Shown here: positions 18,129 to 27,279 of the stretch, piece after piece
Position numbering within the stretch: the stretch's first letter is position 1
How the letters are laid out: every line of letters starts with the position of its first letter
NCBI RefSeq assembly: GCF_003710915.1
Contig: NZ_RHHR01000009.1
Coordinates: 186,001-250,000 of the forward strand
DNA from: Brevibacillus invocatus
Lineage (GTDB): Bacteria; Bacillota; Bacilli; Brevibacillales; Brevibacillaceae
DNA: 64,000 bases
Direction of reading: 5' to 3'
The notes under the pieces: generated by a model
Database searches by the model: none
Seen by the model: only the letters and a program-made list of their open reading frames with translations
What the model was told of the DNA's origin: nothing
Translations under genes and position numbers: made by a program

Positions 18129-19469
18129 TTAAGATCGGGTACGTTTCCTCGCTTGGCGTTGATTCGTATTTCGACTGTCTTGCTTGTTGGCATTGCGTGA
18201 ACTGCTGGCATTTCGGCCGGAGCTACTCGCATTTCGTTCGCCCCCATCACTACGTCTGCCGCGTTCCACCGGCTTGCCTTTGCTTCTTCCAGCCTGCTCT
18301 GCTTTGGCTCCCCTATACTCCCGTGTGTCACGGCTTTTCTGCTCTTGCTTGGGCTTCGCCGGTGCCGCCGTTTCCATGCGTTTTCTTTCAAGAGATAGGC
18401 GTATGCCTGCCTCGATCGCTTCCAGGTGCATACGGTCTTTAGGCGCGACCAGTGTAATCGCAACTCCTTGTTCTCCTGCCCGGCCCGTACGGCCGATCCG
18501 ATGAATATAGCTCTCCACATCTTGCGGAATATCGTAGTTAAATACGTGAGTGACACCCTCCACATCGAGCCCCCGCGCCGCTACATCAGTCGCGACCAGC
18601 AGCTGAATCCTCGCTTCCCGAAAACGCTTCATCACGTCCTCACGCTTGGCCTGCGACAAATCTCCGTGGAGCTCGTCTGAAAGATAGCCATACCCCTGCA
18701 AGGCGGTGTTCAACGTATTGGCTCTGCGCTTCGTCCTGCAAAAAATGACTGCCATAAATGGCCGCTGCTGATCGATCAGATCACGCAGGGTGGACTGCTT
18801 GGCACGGTCTGTCGTCTCTACTGCGATTTGACGGATATCCTTCAGCGTAACCTGCTTGCTCTGTACACGCACATCTTCCGGCTTCTGCATGAAACGCTTC
18901 GCCAGTGAACGCACCTGGTCCGGCATCGTAGCAGAGAATAGCATCGTTTGCCGATCTACAGAGGTTGCTTTGATGATCTCCTCCACCTCCGGCAGAAAAC
19001 CCATGTGCAGCATCTGATCCGCTTCGTCCAGCACCAGCATCGACACCGTCGACAGCTCGATCGTCCCTCGTCGCATATGATCGAGCAAGCGGCCTGGCGT
19101 CGCGATCACGATCTGTTTCTTGCCTTCCAGCTTTCTCATTTGCCGTTCTACATCCTGCCCTCCATAGACCGCCAGCACGTGAATGTCGTCCAGCTTGGCC
19201 AACAGCTTTTTGGCCTCCGTCGTGATCTGCAAAGCCAGCTCGCGCGTCGGAGTCAAGATCAGAGCCTGCACATGCATTGCCAGCGGATCTGCCTTTTCCA
19301 GAATCGGCAGCAGGAAGGCAAGCGTCTTTCCAGTCCCTGTCTGAGCCTGCGCCACCACATCCTTTCCCGCCAGAAGCAGCGGAATAGCTTTTTCCTGTAC
19401 TGGCGTTGAATCCGTAATCCCATTTGCTTTTAATGTATCATGTAAGGGTAAACCAATTCCTAGTGACAA
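18129..19469 (-). CDS. DEAD-box ATP-dependent RNA helicase
   Basis: Second RNA helicase of the window. 446 residues from the TTG at 19469. AQTGTGKT (42-49), [45 protein letters not shown]; then a basic, Ser/Asn/Arg-rich tail (from about residue 375) with repeated ASSSGRN-like units. The start is uncertain: AGGAGG lies 17 nt from the TTG but only 7 nt from an in-frame CTG at 19481, which would give a typical MATFLSLG beginning. It follows the methyltransferase gene on the same strand. Family sure; whether it is the CshB orthologue I cannot say. Confidence 0.9.
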   Translation of the reverse strand: MSLGIGLPLHDTLKANGITDSTPVQEKAIPLLLAGKDVVAQAQTGTGKTLAFLLPILEKADPLAMHVQALILTPTRELALQITTEAKKLLAKLDDIHVLAVYGGQDVERQMRKLEGKKQIVIATPGRLLDHMRRGTIELSTVSMLVLDEADQMLHMGFLPEVEEIIKATSVDRQTMLFSATMPDQVRSLAKRFMQKPEDVRVQSKQVTLKDIRQIAVETTDRAKQSTLRDLIDQQRPFMAVIFCRTKRRANTLNTALQGYGYLSDELHGDLSQAKREDVMKRFREARIQLLVATDVAARGLDVEGVTHVFNYDIPQDVESYIHRIGRTGRAGEQGVAITLVAPKDRMHLEAIEAGIRLSLERKRMETAAPAKPKQEQKSRDTREYRGAKAEQAGRSKGKPVERGRRSDGGERNASSSGRNASSSRNANKQDSRNTNQRQARKRTRS

Positions 19470-19523
19470 AAAAGTAGCCAGAACGTCTCCTCCTCTATTG
19501 GAAGTTTTTTCTCGTTGTTTTCG

Positions 19524-20168
19524 TTATTTTGTGCATACAGCCACACCGATAAAATAGCGTACGCCATCTCGTGGCTTTTCAAAAGTAACACCACGCTGGT
19601 AGTAGATCTCCGTCTCCCGGAAACGAACAAACAGCTCCTCAAATTCAGCAGGTGTCAATTGATGCACGTGAAAGGGTTCGCTTGTCGGCATTCCACGCCC
19701 TCTTCCAAAGGGGCTGGACAAGATTAGCATGCCGCCCGGCTTCAGCATCTGGTACAGGTTGTCCATAAAGCGTTGATCATCCGCTACGTGTTCGATCGTC
19801 TCAAAGCTCAGGATTGTATCGAACATGCCCAGCTTTTCCGGCAGATCTGGGTCTAGCGCATCCTCTTTTTGATAGATGATTTTCTGATGATTGTATTCGC
19901 GATTAGCATAATAGATCGTATCATCGTCGTTATCGACGGCGATTAGTTCGGTCAGTTCGCGCTTTCGCTCCTTAGCTACCATATGGCTGCCATAGCCTGT
20001 GCCGCATGCAATATCTAGCACTCTCCCTTTGATGTAGGGTGTGGCAAAATAATAGCGGGCGATATGTTCCAGCAGCATGCCGTTTGTCGGTTTGAGCTGC
20101 TTGGGAATAATCCGTTCCCCTGTCCATTCGAGCATCTGAATCACCATTTTCATTCGTATCCTCATCAC
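19524..20168 (-). CDS. Class I SAM-dependent methyltransferase
   Basis: Methyltransferase of the Rossmann-fold type, substrate unknown. 214 residues with motif I VLDIACGTGYGS, an acidic motif II (LIAVDNDDDTI), motif IV (FDTILSFETIEHV) and LKPGGMLILSSPFG. The start is doubtful: several ATGs lie in frame (20168, 20165, and others up to MLEWTGERIIP); the last is where family similarity begins. It is placed upstream of the DEAD-box gene, so an RNA substrate is possible, but nothing in the sequence proves it. Confidence 0.82.
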   Translation of the reverse strand: MMRIRMKMVIQMLEWTGERIIPKQLKPTNGMLLEHIARYYFATPYIKGRVLDIACGTGYGSHMVAKERKRELTELIAVDNDDDTIYYANREYNHQKIIYQKEDALDPDLPEKLGMFDTILSFETIEHVADDQRFMDNLYQMLKPGGMLILSSPFGRGRGMPTSEPFHVHQLTPAEFEELFVRFRETEIYYQRGVTFEKPRDGVRYFIGVAVCTK

Positions 20169-20311
20169 ATCTTACCTTATTCCACGAACAGATGAAAATC
20201 GTTATGGAGATGGACAGGCAGGATTCTTAAGAAATTTGTAATCATTTTCACCACTATTTTGTAAAAGCTGATCGGTAAGATAAAACCATAATCGATTGGG
20301 TGGGAGGTACC

Positions 20312-21004
20312 ATGAAAAGCTATCAAGTCCTCGTCGTGGATGACGAGCCAGATATCCGGGATGCGATTGAGATCTACCTGAAAAACGAGTCACTCACCGT
20401 CTTCAAGGCAGGTGATGGTGTGGAAGCTCTCTCCATCCTCGAGCAAGAAGACATCCATTTGATCATTCTCGACATCATGATGCCGAAAATGGATGGCATT
20501 ACTGCGACATTCAAGATCAGGCAGGAGAAAAATATTCCAATCATCATGCTCTCTGCCAAATCAGAGGACACAGACAAGATCCTCGGATTGAATATCGGAG
20601 CCGATGATTATGTCACCAAGCCTTTTCATCCTTTGGAACTGGTAGCGCGGGTAAAATCCCAGCTGCGTCGTTACACGAACCTGGGCCATTACAAGGAGAA
20701 TCAGGATGAAGTCAACGTCCGGGGACTGACCTTGAACAAACACACCAAAACCGTCTCCGTCGATGGCAATGAAGTGCGCTTGACTGCTACTGAGTACAAG
20801 ATCCTGGAGCTATTGATGAGTCATACAGGCCGGGTATTTTCCATCGAGGAAATCTATGAACGAGTCTGGAAGGAGCCGTATATGAACGCAGAAAATACGG
20901 TCGCCGTCCACGTTCGACGGATTCGCGAAAAGATCGAAATCAACCCGAGAGAACCAAAATATTTGAAAGTGGTGTGGGGAATTGGATATAAAATCGAAAA
21001 GTAA
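20312..21004 (+). CDS. OmpR-family response regulator (VanR-like)
   Basis: DNA-binding response regulator. 230 residues: receiver domain (1-120) with acidic pair D10-D11, phospho-acceptor D54 in LIILDIMMPKMDG and Lys in DDYVTKPFHPLEL; winged-helix domain (about 130-230) with LTATEYKILELLMSHTGRVFSIEEIYERVW. The ATG at 20312 follows GGGAGG. It overlaps the downstream kinase gene by 23 bp. It resembles VanR-type regulators in the receiver; a link to cell-wall stress is a guess from similarity. Confidence 0.92.
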   Translation: MKSYQVLVVDDEPDIRDAIEIYLKNESLTVFKAGDGVEALSILEQEDIHLIILDIMMPKMDGITATFKIRQEKNIPIIMLSAKSEDTDKILGLNIGADDYVTKPFHPLELVARVKSQLRRYTNLGHYKENQDEVNVRGLTLNKHTKTVSVDGNEVRLTATEYKILELLMSHTGRVFSIEEIYERVWKEPYMNAENTVAVHVRRIREKIEINPREPKYLKVVWGIGYKIEK

Positions 21005-23228
21005 GCGTTACATAGCGCTCGCACTGCTCGCCTTCGTCCTGGTGACGACGATCATTGCGCTTGTCGTAGCCGATATTTACGACGACCGGCGATATTTGGA
21101 TAAAGACTACTTCCTCAACCAAAACAGCTATCAAATCACCGAAGAGCTGGCGATCTTTGCGAAACTGTTAAAGGATGTACATGTTGACCACGCTGCCTAT
21201 GCTGACAAAACACCTCAGCAGAAAGTCGATGGGGACCTGCTTGATGACCTCTCGATGGAACGCGATCAGAAGCTAAACCAGCTAGAGGAAAACCTCAGCG
21301 CACAATACAACACAAGAATTGAAGAAGCACGCGCAGCAGGCAACGACAGTCAGGCAGCCCTGCTTACAACCGAAAGAGAAAACAAGCGAACCAACGCGGT
21401 GAAACAGATCCAGGCAGAATATGACGCAAAGGTAAAAGAAATTGCTTCCGCCAAAGACAAAAAAGTCGAAGATCTGAAATTCAACTTACTCTTAAGAGAT
21501 GGCACTTTTAAATACGCTATACAAGATAAGAAGAACAACAAGGTTTACACCAATCTGGATTACGAGCCCACAGAAGCCGAAATCAGACAAAACGCACTCA
21601 TCTCCGTACAGCTTCCGCAGCGCAAAGGAGAAAGAAGCTGGGGACTGTCGCGTTTTTTTCAGGAAAATCAGTGGGAGGGGATCATCTATATCCCTCGAGT
21701 AGCTGAAAGCTATTCGCCCGCTTTCGCCCGCTCAGAAGCATCCAGTGAAGCTGTCATTGATGGCTATTATCATCGAATCATCGATGACGCTACTTACTAT
21801 CAGTCCATTCGCGAAAGACTGCTGAAGGAAATCGGCCTACTGATGATATGCCTCATCGGAGCTGTTGTGCTGTTCCGTTATTTGAAACAAAATCAGGCGC
21901 TCGAACATCCTCTCGTCGCGAAAAGCCAATCACTCTTACGACGCATCCCATTAGATGTCCGGTTGCTATCCTTATTGCCTGCAGGAGTCATTTATCTGGT
22001 CTTCACGTTTGAAACCAATTTTTTCTGGTTGCCTATCGGCTTCGATCATTTTTCTACACTGGCTCTGCTGACACCATTGACCGCCTATTTCCTGCTTTAT
22101 GTGGTAGAAGCCTGGAGCATCTATAAAAATCCGGAGTCTCTTTCCCAACAATGGCAAAACAGTCTGTATATGAAGGTTTTCTCCCTGCTGCGAGATAGCT
22201 TTGCAGATCGGGGAATGTTTTTCAAACTGGTCATCTTGCTGGGATTGACCATCGGAATGTGTGTGAGTGCCGGTGTCGGATTGCTTGCGCTTATGAAAAG
22301 CGAACCCATCTTCCTTTTCCTTGCGTTTCTGTACTCGGTATTCTACGTCATGTTCGTGCTGCCCTACATCCTCCGACGTACAGCTCTGTTAAATCGAATT
22401 ACGCGCGGTGTTGAACAGATGTCCGCAGGCAATTTCGACGTGGTGATCGATGCAGGGAAGACCAAGGGCAAACTGGCGAATACAGCCCACGCGCTGAACA
22501 ATCTCAAGCAGAGTGTCAAACAATCCCTGGATGATCAGATGAAAAGCGAGCGACTGAAGTCCGAGTTGATTACCAATGTGTCCCACGACTTGAAAACGCC
22601 ACTCACCTCTATCATCAATTACGTCGATTTGTTAAAGCGTGAAGACTTATCGACGGAAGATCGCAGCAATTATCTGAATGTGCTGGAGCGAAAAACAGAC
22701 AGATTGAAGGTCTTGATTGACGATTTGTTTGAAGCAGCCAAGATGGCAAGCGGCTCCGTGGAGCTGAATATTGAACAGGTTAACGTCGCAGCCCTGCTGA
22801 GGCAAACGCTAGCCGAATGCGATGACAAAATCGAGCAATCCTCGCTTACCTTCCGCGTCAACATCGAGCAGAACAAGATTTATGCTCCGCTGGATGGCAA
22901 GAAAACCTGGCGCGTCTTTGAAAACCTGATCAGCAATGCACTCAAATATTCCTTACCCAACACCAGAGTGCACGTCGATTTGATCGAGCTTCCGGATAAA
23001 GTGCAGCTGACCATCAAGAACGTATCCGCTTACGAGATCAACTTTGATGCCGATGAACTGTTTGAGCGATTCAAACGAGCTGATGAATCCCGCAACACAG
23101 AAGGCTCCGGCCTTGGTCTAGCGATTGCCAAAAGCATTGTCGAGCTACAGGGTGGCAACCTTTCTATCGACATTGACGGTGACTATTTCAAGGTGATCGT
23201 TGTCTTCCACAAATTCAAGCCAGCATGA
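20982..23228 (+). CDS. Membrane sensor histidine kinase with extracellular coiled-coil region
   Basis: Partner kinase of the preceding regulator. 748 residues, larger than usual. TM helix near 10-32; extracellular part to about 280, of which about 95-170 is highly charged and heptad-like; then about five to six further TM helices (about 285-475), a HAMP-like linker (RITRGVEQMSAGNFDVVID), HisKA with NVSHDLKTPLTS (phospho-His H535), and a HATPase domain with ENLISNALKYS and GSGLGLAIAKSIVELQGG. The start is TTG at 20982, inside the end of the regulator gene, with GGGGA just upstream. Followed by a terminator. The signal is unknown. Confidence 0.9.
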   Translation: MDIKSKSKRYIALALLAFVLVTTIIALVVADIYDDRRYLDKDYFLNQNSYQITEELAIFAKLLKDVHVDHAAYADKTPQQKVDGDLLDDLSMERDQKLNQLEENLSAQYNTRIEEARAAGNDSQAALLTTERENKRTNAVKQIQAEYDAKVKEIASAKDKKVEDLKFNLLLRDGTFKYAIQDKKNNKVYTNLDYEPTEAEIRQNALISVQLPQRKGERSWGLSRFFQENQWEGIIYIPRVAESYSPAFARSEASSEAVIDGYYHRIIDDATYYQSIRERLLKEIGLLMICLIGAVVLFRYLKQNQALEHPLVAKSQSLLRRIPLDVRLLSLLPAGVIYLVFTFETNFFWLPIGFDHFSTLALLTPLTAYFLLYVVEAWSIYKNPESLSQQWQNSLYMKVFSLLRDSFADRGMFFKLVILLGLTIGMCVSAGVGLLALMKSEPIFLFLAFLYSVFYVMFVLPYILRRTALLNRITRGVEQMSAGNFDVVIDAGKTKGKLANTAHALNNLKQSVKQSLDDQMKSERLKSELITNVSHDLKTPLTSIINYVDLLKREDLSTEDRSNYLNVLERKTDRLKVLIDDLFEAAKMASGSVELNIEQVNVAALLRQTLAECDDKIEQSSLTFRVNIEQNKIYAPLDGKKTWRVFENLISNALKYSLPNTRVHVDLIELPDKVQLTIKNVSAYEINFDADELFERFKRADESRNTEGSGLGLAIAKSIVELQGGNLSIDIDGDYFKVIVVFHKFKPA

Positions 23229-23236
23229 TGAATGAA

Positions 23237-23283
23237 AGAAAGCCAATCGACCGGGCAGTCCTTCCCGACGATTGGCTTTTCCT
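23237..23283. terminator. Bidirectional rho-independent terminator
   Basis: AAAGCCAATCG pairs with CGATTGGCTTT between the kinase gene (plus) and the HPr gene (minus). T-rich on both sides. Confidence 0.8.
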
Positions 23284-23310
23284 TTTACCTGATTGCGATT
23301 CGCGACCAGT

Positions 23311-23574
23311 CTATACGGCAAAATCTCGTTGAAACAGCTCCCGGATGCCGTCAGCAGCTTCCTGTTCATCCGAGCCCTCGATTTCAAAAGTGACCTCATC
23401 CCCAGTCTTGGCACCCAATGCCATGACGTTTAAGATGCTTTTGCCATTGGCCTGCTTGTTCTGGTAGAGAATTTTCACAGTGGAACCGTACTGATTCAGC
23501 TTGTTTACCAATACAGACGCCGGGCGAGCATGTAGTCCACCACTCACGTTTACGATCTCTGTAAAACGGATCAT
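23311..23574 (-). CDS. HPr family phosphocarrier protein
   Basis: Small PTS phosphoryl carrier. 87 residues. The phospho-His site is intact (SGGLHARPAS, His about 15) and the regulatory Ser region NGKSILNVMALGA matches the Ser46 region of HPr. The general ptsH gene normally sits next to ptsI; here the gene instead follows the wreck of a LevR/GH4 locus by about 40 bp, so it was probably the HPr-like member of a beta-glucoside PTS operon and is the only intact gene left of it. ATG at 23574, with a GGGAGAG site. Whether it is expressed now that its operon is broken is open. Confidence 0.88.
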   Translation of the reverse strand: MIRFTEIVNVSGGLHARPASVLVNKLNQYGSTVKILYQNKQANGKSILNVMALGAKTGDEVTFEIEGSDEQEAADGIRELFQRDFAV

Positions 23575-23615
23575 CCCATCTCTCCCTTTTCCACGCGTTG
23601 ATTAACGGTCAAAGC

Positions 23616-23974
23616 TTAAGTGACAGGTTTGAAAAACTGTGGCAGATGCTCCTTGTGAGCCTCCAGCATTTCATCCAGTAACTGTTTGGCTATCGCATCC
23701 GATGGTACGAGTGGATTGATCGTCATCGCAAGGAGCGCCAGATGATAGTCACCTGTGACCGCAGCTTCCGCGGCTACCCGTTCAAACGATTTGATTTGCT
23801 GTACTAGTCCGCGAACCGCGACAGGCAAATCCCCTACCGCCATCGGGATCGGTCCTTCCTTGGTGATTACGCAGTTCACCTCTACGGCAGAATCGTCCGG
23901 AATACTGGCAATCGCGCCATTGTTGCGGACGTTGACTGGCTGGATGTCCCGCTTGTCGTTGTATACTTGCACAC
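23616..23974 (-). pseudogene. 3' fragment of a GH4 6-phospho-beta-glucosidase (LicH/CelF type)
   Basis: About 118 codons that match the C-terminal quarter of family 4 glycosidases: VYNDKRDIQPVNVRNNGAI, PDDSAVEVNCVI, PLVPSDAIAKQLLDEML. The N-terminal NAD-binding and catalytic part (about 320 residues) is missing. It starts exactly where the LevR-like coding sequence stops making sense, in a different frame, so the two were joined by a deletion. No start or ribosome site of its own. Confidence 0.82.
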
Positions 23975-24945
23975 GTGAGCTGGATATCCGTACGCAATTG
24001 TCCGATGTTATTGGGGCAGTGATAGGCTAAAAAGGCGTGAATGGCGCTGGCTGAAATCTGAATCTCACGCCCCAATCGAAACGCTTCTTCGCGGAAAAAA
24101 TCAATCACGATGTTGTATCTCTCTTCGATTCCGCGCTCAGCCAGGGAAGGCAGCTTGATAATCATCGGAATCCGCCGGATGAACGTCTTGAGCAGGCTGG
24201 ATTCCGGGTTTTCCGTTGTCGCCGAAATGATTTGCACCTGCGCCGTGCGCTCTACCTCTGTTTCGCCAACCCTCCGGAAGGTAGCCTTGTCCATGAAAGT
24301 AAAAAAAATCTCCTGCCCCTCTGCCGGCAGACGATGAACCTCATCGAGAAACAGGATGCCTCCATCCGCCTTTTCCACCAATCCTCTGCGATCATTCTCA
24401 GCACCGGTATACGCCCCTTTTTTCACACCAAACAACTGACTGATCAGAAGCTGTGGATTATTGGCATAGTCGGCACAATTAAAGACGACGAACGGCGCTT
24501 CTGGACTCAATCTGCCTGTATCGACAGCAAACTCGTGAATCCAGTTTGCAAACACCGATTTCCCTACACCGGTTTCCCCCAAGATCAGGCAGTGCATGCC
24601 GCGTGGCGGATACAGCACAGCCGCCTTTGCCTGTTCGATCTGCGTCCGCAAGCTTTTATTCGACTTGGCCAAACGGTCCAGCGCCGTTTCCACTTGATAC
24701 AGCGAATCGTCCTTTTGCTTTACATAAAAAAGAGTAGGCCTGCCTATGATTTATTCAACCTTATCCTCTTTCCATAGCTGATTGAGATCATTGCTTACAT
24801 TTGCTCGGGCCAATCCCATCATTTTGGCCAGGTCGCTGGCACTCACCTTGTTTTGAGAGCCCAATTCCATCAGCTTTTGATAAATCAGGTCAATCCGTTT
24901 CATACCATCACCTGCCGCTCCAGACGTGTTGGTTTTGATTTCCAT
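23970..24945 (-). pseudogene. Truncated, nonsense-mutated LevR/LicR-type sigma-54 PTS regulator
   Basis: Remnant of a PTS-controlled sigma-54 activator. Residues 1-64 form the N-terminal winged HTH (KVSASDLAKMMGLARANVS). An in-frame TAA at 24751-24753 interrupts the gene; reading through it gives IIGRPTLFYVKQKDDSLYQ, i.e. the original linker, so one base change (probably AAA to TAA) made the stop. The AAA+ domain follows in the same frame: GETGVGKSVFA, GAYTGAEND, ILFLDEVHRLP, IGQLRTDIQLTCA. There the similarity ends near 23970; PRD, EIIA and EIIB parts are gone and GH4 sequence begins. It cannot act as a normal activator. Confidence 0.85.
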
Positions 24946-25078
24946 ATCAAACAGGAAAAACCTTCCTTTTTTTCGAGACCTTTATTTATTTTCTGACCCT
25001 TGCCTGCTCCTACGGTATAATGAAATGACAAGACACTGTTTATGTCTTGCATCGAAGAGACAGGGGACTGTTAGCGCC

Positions 25079-26449
25079 ATGCTGGTTTTCGTTTTGTTTA
25101 CCATCTGGGCATTGGGATTTTTCGTATTGTTCACCGACCCTCGCCACACCGCTATTCGCTGGGCAAGTGCGACAGCCTTCGTGGGAGGCGGCGGATTTTT
25201 ATCGGGTGTGATCGATGAATACGTGCTCGTCATCTGGGCCGATACCTTCGCTCAGCATCCTGACTGGCTCCAAGCACTTACTTTTTTGAGCAGACTCGCT
25301 TCTTTCGTCTGCCAGGTGGGATTGCCTTACACCTTTTTGATGTTTGCCGTCCATTCCAGCGACTCGCTCTCTCGTAAAGTCAAAAGAATCACGCAGTATT
25401 TCGCGCTGATTCCACCGCTGATCATGCTGGTGATTACGCCGCTCTATCCAGTACTGTCCTTTAATTACTGGATCATGGTGGCGTGGGTCATTCCGTACTT
25501 TTTGGCAGCCTGTTCCATTCTCATTATTCTGTACAGGCAGGAAAAAGACCCACTCGTCAAAAAAAATCGTTTTTACACCAATCTGTTGATCATCGTCCCG
25601 CTCTTTTTTGTCTTTACATTCATCTATGTCATGCGCATCCAAAATGACTACGAAGCTTGGCGCTACAATACATTTGTCGTGGCGATCCAGTTCATTTTCA
25701 TCGTCGCCGTCAGTCTCAAATACGGCTTTCTCGGCGTTCGGCTTCGCGTGGAAAAAAAGCGTCTGGACAGCACGCTTCGTGCTATGACCTCTGGTGCGCA
25801 AATCGTCAACCATACGATTAAAAACGAAGTAGGCAAAATCGCGCTCTACGCCGACCGGATGCACGCCTACGCAGAGAAAACCAATCAGTCTGATCTGAAA
25901 GAAGACACACAGGTATTGATAGAATCGTCCCAGCACATCCTCAACATGGTAGGGCGCATCCAGGAGCAGCTGCGCGAGGTGGTCCTACGCGAGGACCAAG
26001 TCTTTCCGAGCCAGATCATTACGCAGGTCATGCATACCCTGCAGCCTTATACAGAGAAAAACCGGATAGAGGTCAGCTTGGAGCTGCAGGAAGAAGTGCT
26101 ATTGGTATGCGACCCCGTCCAGCTGCGGGAAGTCCTCACCAATCTGGGCATGAACGCGATCGAAGCGATGAAAGCTGGGGGTATCCTCCAAGTGCAGATG
26201 TTCCTTTCCAAGAAGCATCTCGTCATCGCCATCACCGATACCGGCACTGGCATCAGCAAGGAAAATCTCCCGCATGTGCTGGACCCCTTTTTCTCGACGA
26301 AGAGGACCGGGCACAACTTCGGTCTGGGGCTCTCCTACTGCTATCATGTCATGCAAAAGCACCAAGGGCTGCTGGAGCTTTCCAGCGAACCCGGAAAAGG
26401 AACGACCGTCTTTCTGCTGTTCCCGAAAAAACGCATCGTCCACGAATAA
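25079..26449 (+). CDS. Multi-TM sensor histidine kinase
   Basis: Sensor kinase paired with the next gene. 456 residues: about seven hydrophobic helices in 1-225, then a kinase core with the H-box VNHTIKNEVGKIALYADRM (H245), N-box LTNLGMNAIEAM, and DTGTGISKENL / FGLGLSYCYHVMQ in the ATPase domain. The H-box is of the HTIKNE type, not of HisKA SHDLRTP type. I chose the ATG at 25079 because membrane segments begin there and AGGGGA lies upstream; the frame is open for 51 more codons that overlap the LevR remnant's 5' end. Signal unknown. Confidence 0.87.
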   Translation: MLVFVLFTIWALGFFVLFTDPRHTAIRWASATAFVGGGGFLSGVIDEYVLVIWADTFAQHPDWLQALTFLSRLASFVCQVGLPYTFLMFAVHSSDSLSRKVKRITQYFALIPPLIMLVITPLYPVLSFNYWIMVAWVIPYFLAACSILIILYRQEKDPLVKKNRFYTNLLIIVPLFFVFTFIYVMRIQNDYEAWRYNTFVVAIQFIFIVAVSLKYGFLGVRLRVEKKRLDSTLRAMTSGAQIVNHTIKNEVGKIALYADRMHAYAEKTNQSDLKEDTQVLIESSQHILNMVGRIQEQLREVVLREDQVFPSQIITQVMHTLQPYTEKNRIEVSLELQEEVLLVCDPVQLREVLTNLGMNAIEAMKAGGILQVQMFLSKKHLVIAITDTGTGISKENLPHVLDPFFSTKRTGHNFGLGLSYCYHVMQKHQGLLELSSEPGKGTTVFLLFPKKRIVHE

Positions 26450-26479
26450 ATCGTTTTCGAAAGGAGGCTTGGCACTCTT

Positions 26480-27118
26480 ATGGACCCCATCCGTGTATTC
26501 CTCGTAGAAGACGACCCTGTCTGGCGCAAAGGCCTGGTCGATTATCTGAATAACAAGCCTGACCTCACCGTCATCGGAGAAGCAGGCACCAAGGAAGAGG
26601 CTCTGGAACGTTTCACACCGGCTGACACCGACGTTGTGTTGATGGATATCAACCTGACGGAAAACAATCTCGACGGCATCGAGACCGCCATCGCTTTCAT
26701 CCAGCTGCAACCGGAATGTAAAATCATCATGCTTACCTCCTTGACCGATGAACAGGTGATAGTCGAGTCCTTTTCGGCTGGCGCCGTCAACTACATCAGC
26801 AAGTCCAGCTTCAAGGAAATTCCCGATGCGATCCGCGCTGCCCATGCCAAGCAATCCGCTATCCATCCCACGGCTGCCGCGGCCCTGCGCAGTGAATTTT
26901 TACGCCTGAAAAACGATGAGTACCAAAAGCTGCTCTCTCCTGCAGAAAAGGACATCCTGCAGCTCATCCATCAGGGACAAACGCAAACCCAAATCGAACA
27001 ATCTCTTCATATCACCAAACGCACGATCAAAAACCACATCAACCGCATCCTCAAAAAAATGGGCGTCAAAACGAGCAAGGAAGCCGCAGCCAAAGCAAGC
27101 CAGCGCAAGCTATTCTAA
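26480..27118 (+). CDS. NarL/LuxR-family response regulator
   Basis: DNA-binding response regulator, 212 residues. Receiver with E10-D11-D12, phospho-acceptor D56 (DVVLMDINLT) and conserved Lys in NYISKSSF; C-terminal LuxR-type HTH with LSPAEKDILQLIHQGQTQTQIEQSL and KTIKNH-like TKRTIKNHINRILKKMGVK. The ATG follows AAAGGAGG and lies 30 bp after the kinase stop. Followed by a terminator, so the pair forms a two-gene operon. Targets unknown. Confidence 0.92.
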   Translation: MDPIRVFLVEDDPVWRKGLVDYLNNKPDLTVIGEAGTKEEALERFTPADTDVVLMDINLTENNLDGIETAIAFIQLQPECKIIMLTSLTDEQVIVESFSAGAVNYISKSSFKEIPDAIRAAHAKQSAIHPTAAAALRSEFLRLKNDEYQKLLSPAEKDILQLIHQGQTQTQIEQSLHITKRTIKNHINRILKKMGVKTSKEAAAKASQRKLF

Positions 27119-27188
27119 ATCGCTTTGGCGCGGCTTTCCGCGACCCCCTCCTCTGCTCGTCTTTACATTTCGACCAGGACTTATGATC

Positions 27189-27216
27189 AGGTACCAATAA
27201 AAGTTGGTACTTTTTT
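27189..27216 (+). terminator. Rho-independent terminator
   Basis: GTACCAA / TTGGTAC with a 6-nt loop followed by TTTTTT, after the NarL-type regulator. Confidence 0.8.
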
Positions 27217-27279
27217 ATATCCCCCCACTCTTTACAATGAGAGCTAAGCAATTATCCTTTTTGTAAAGGTGTGGTATAC

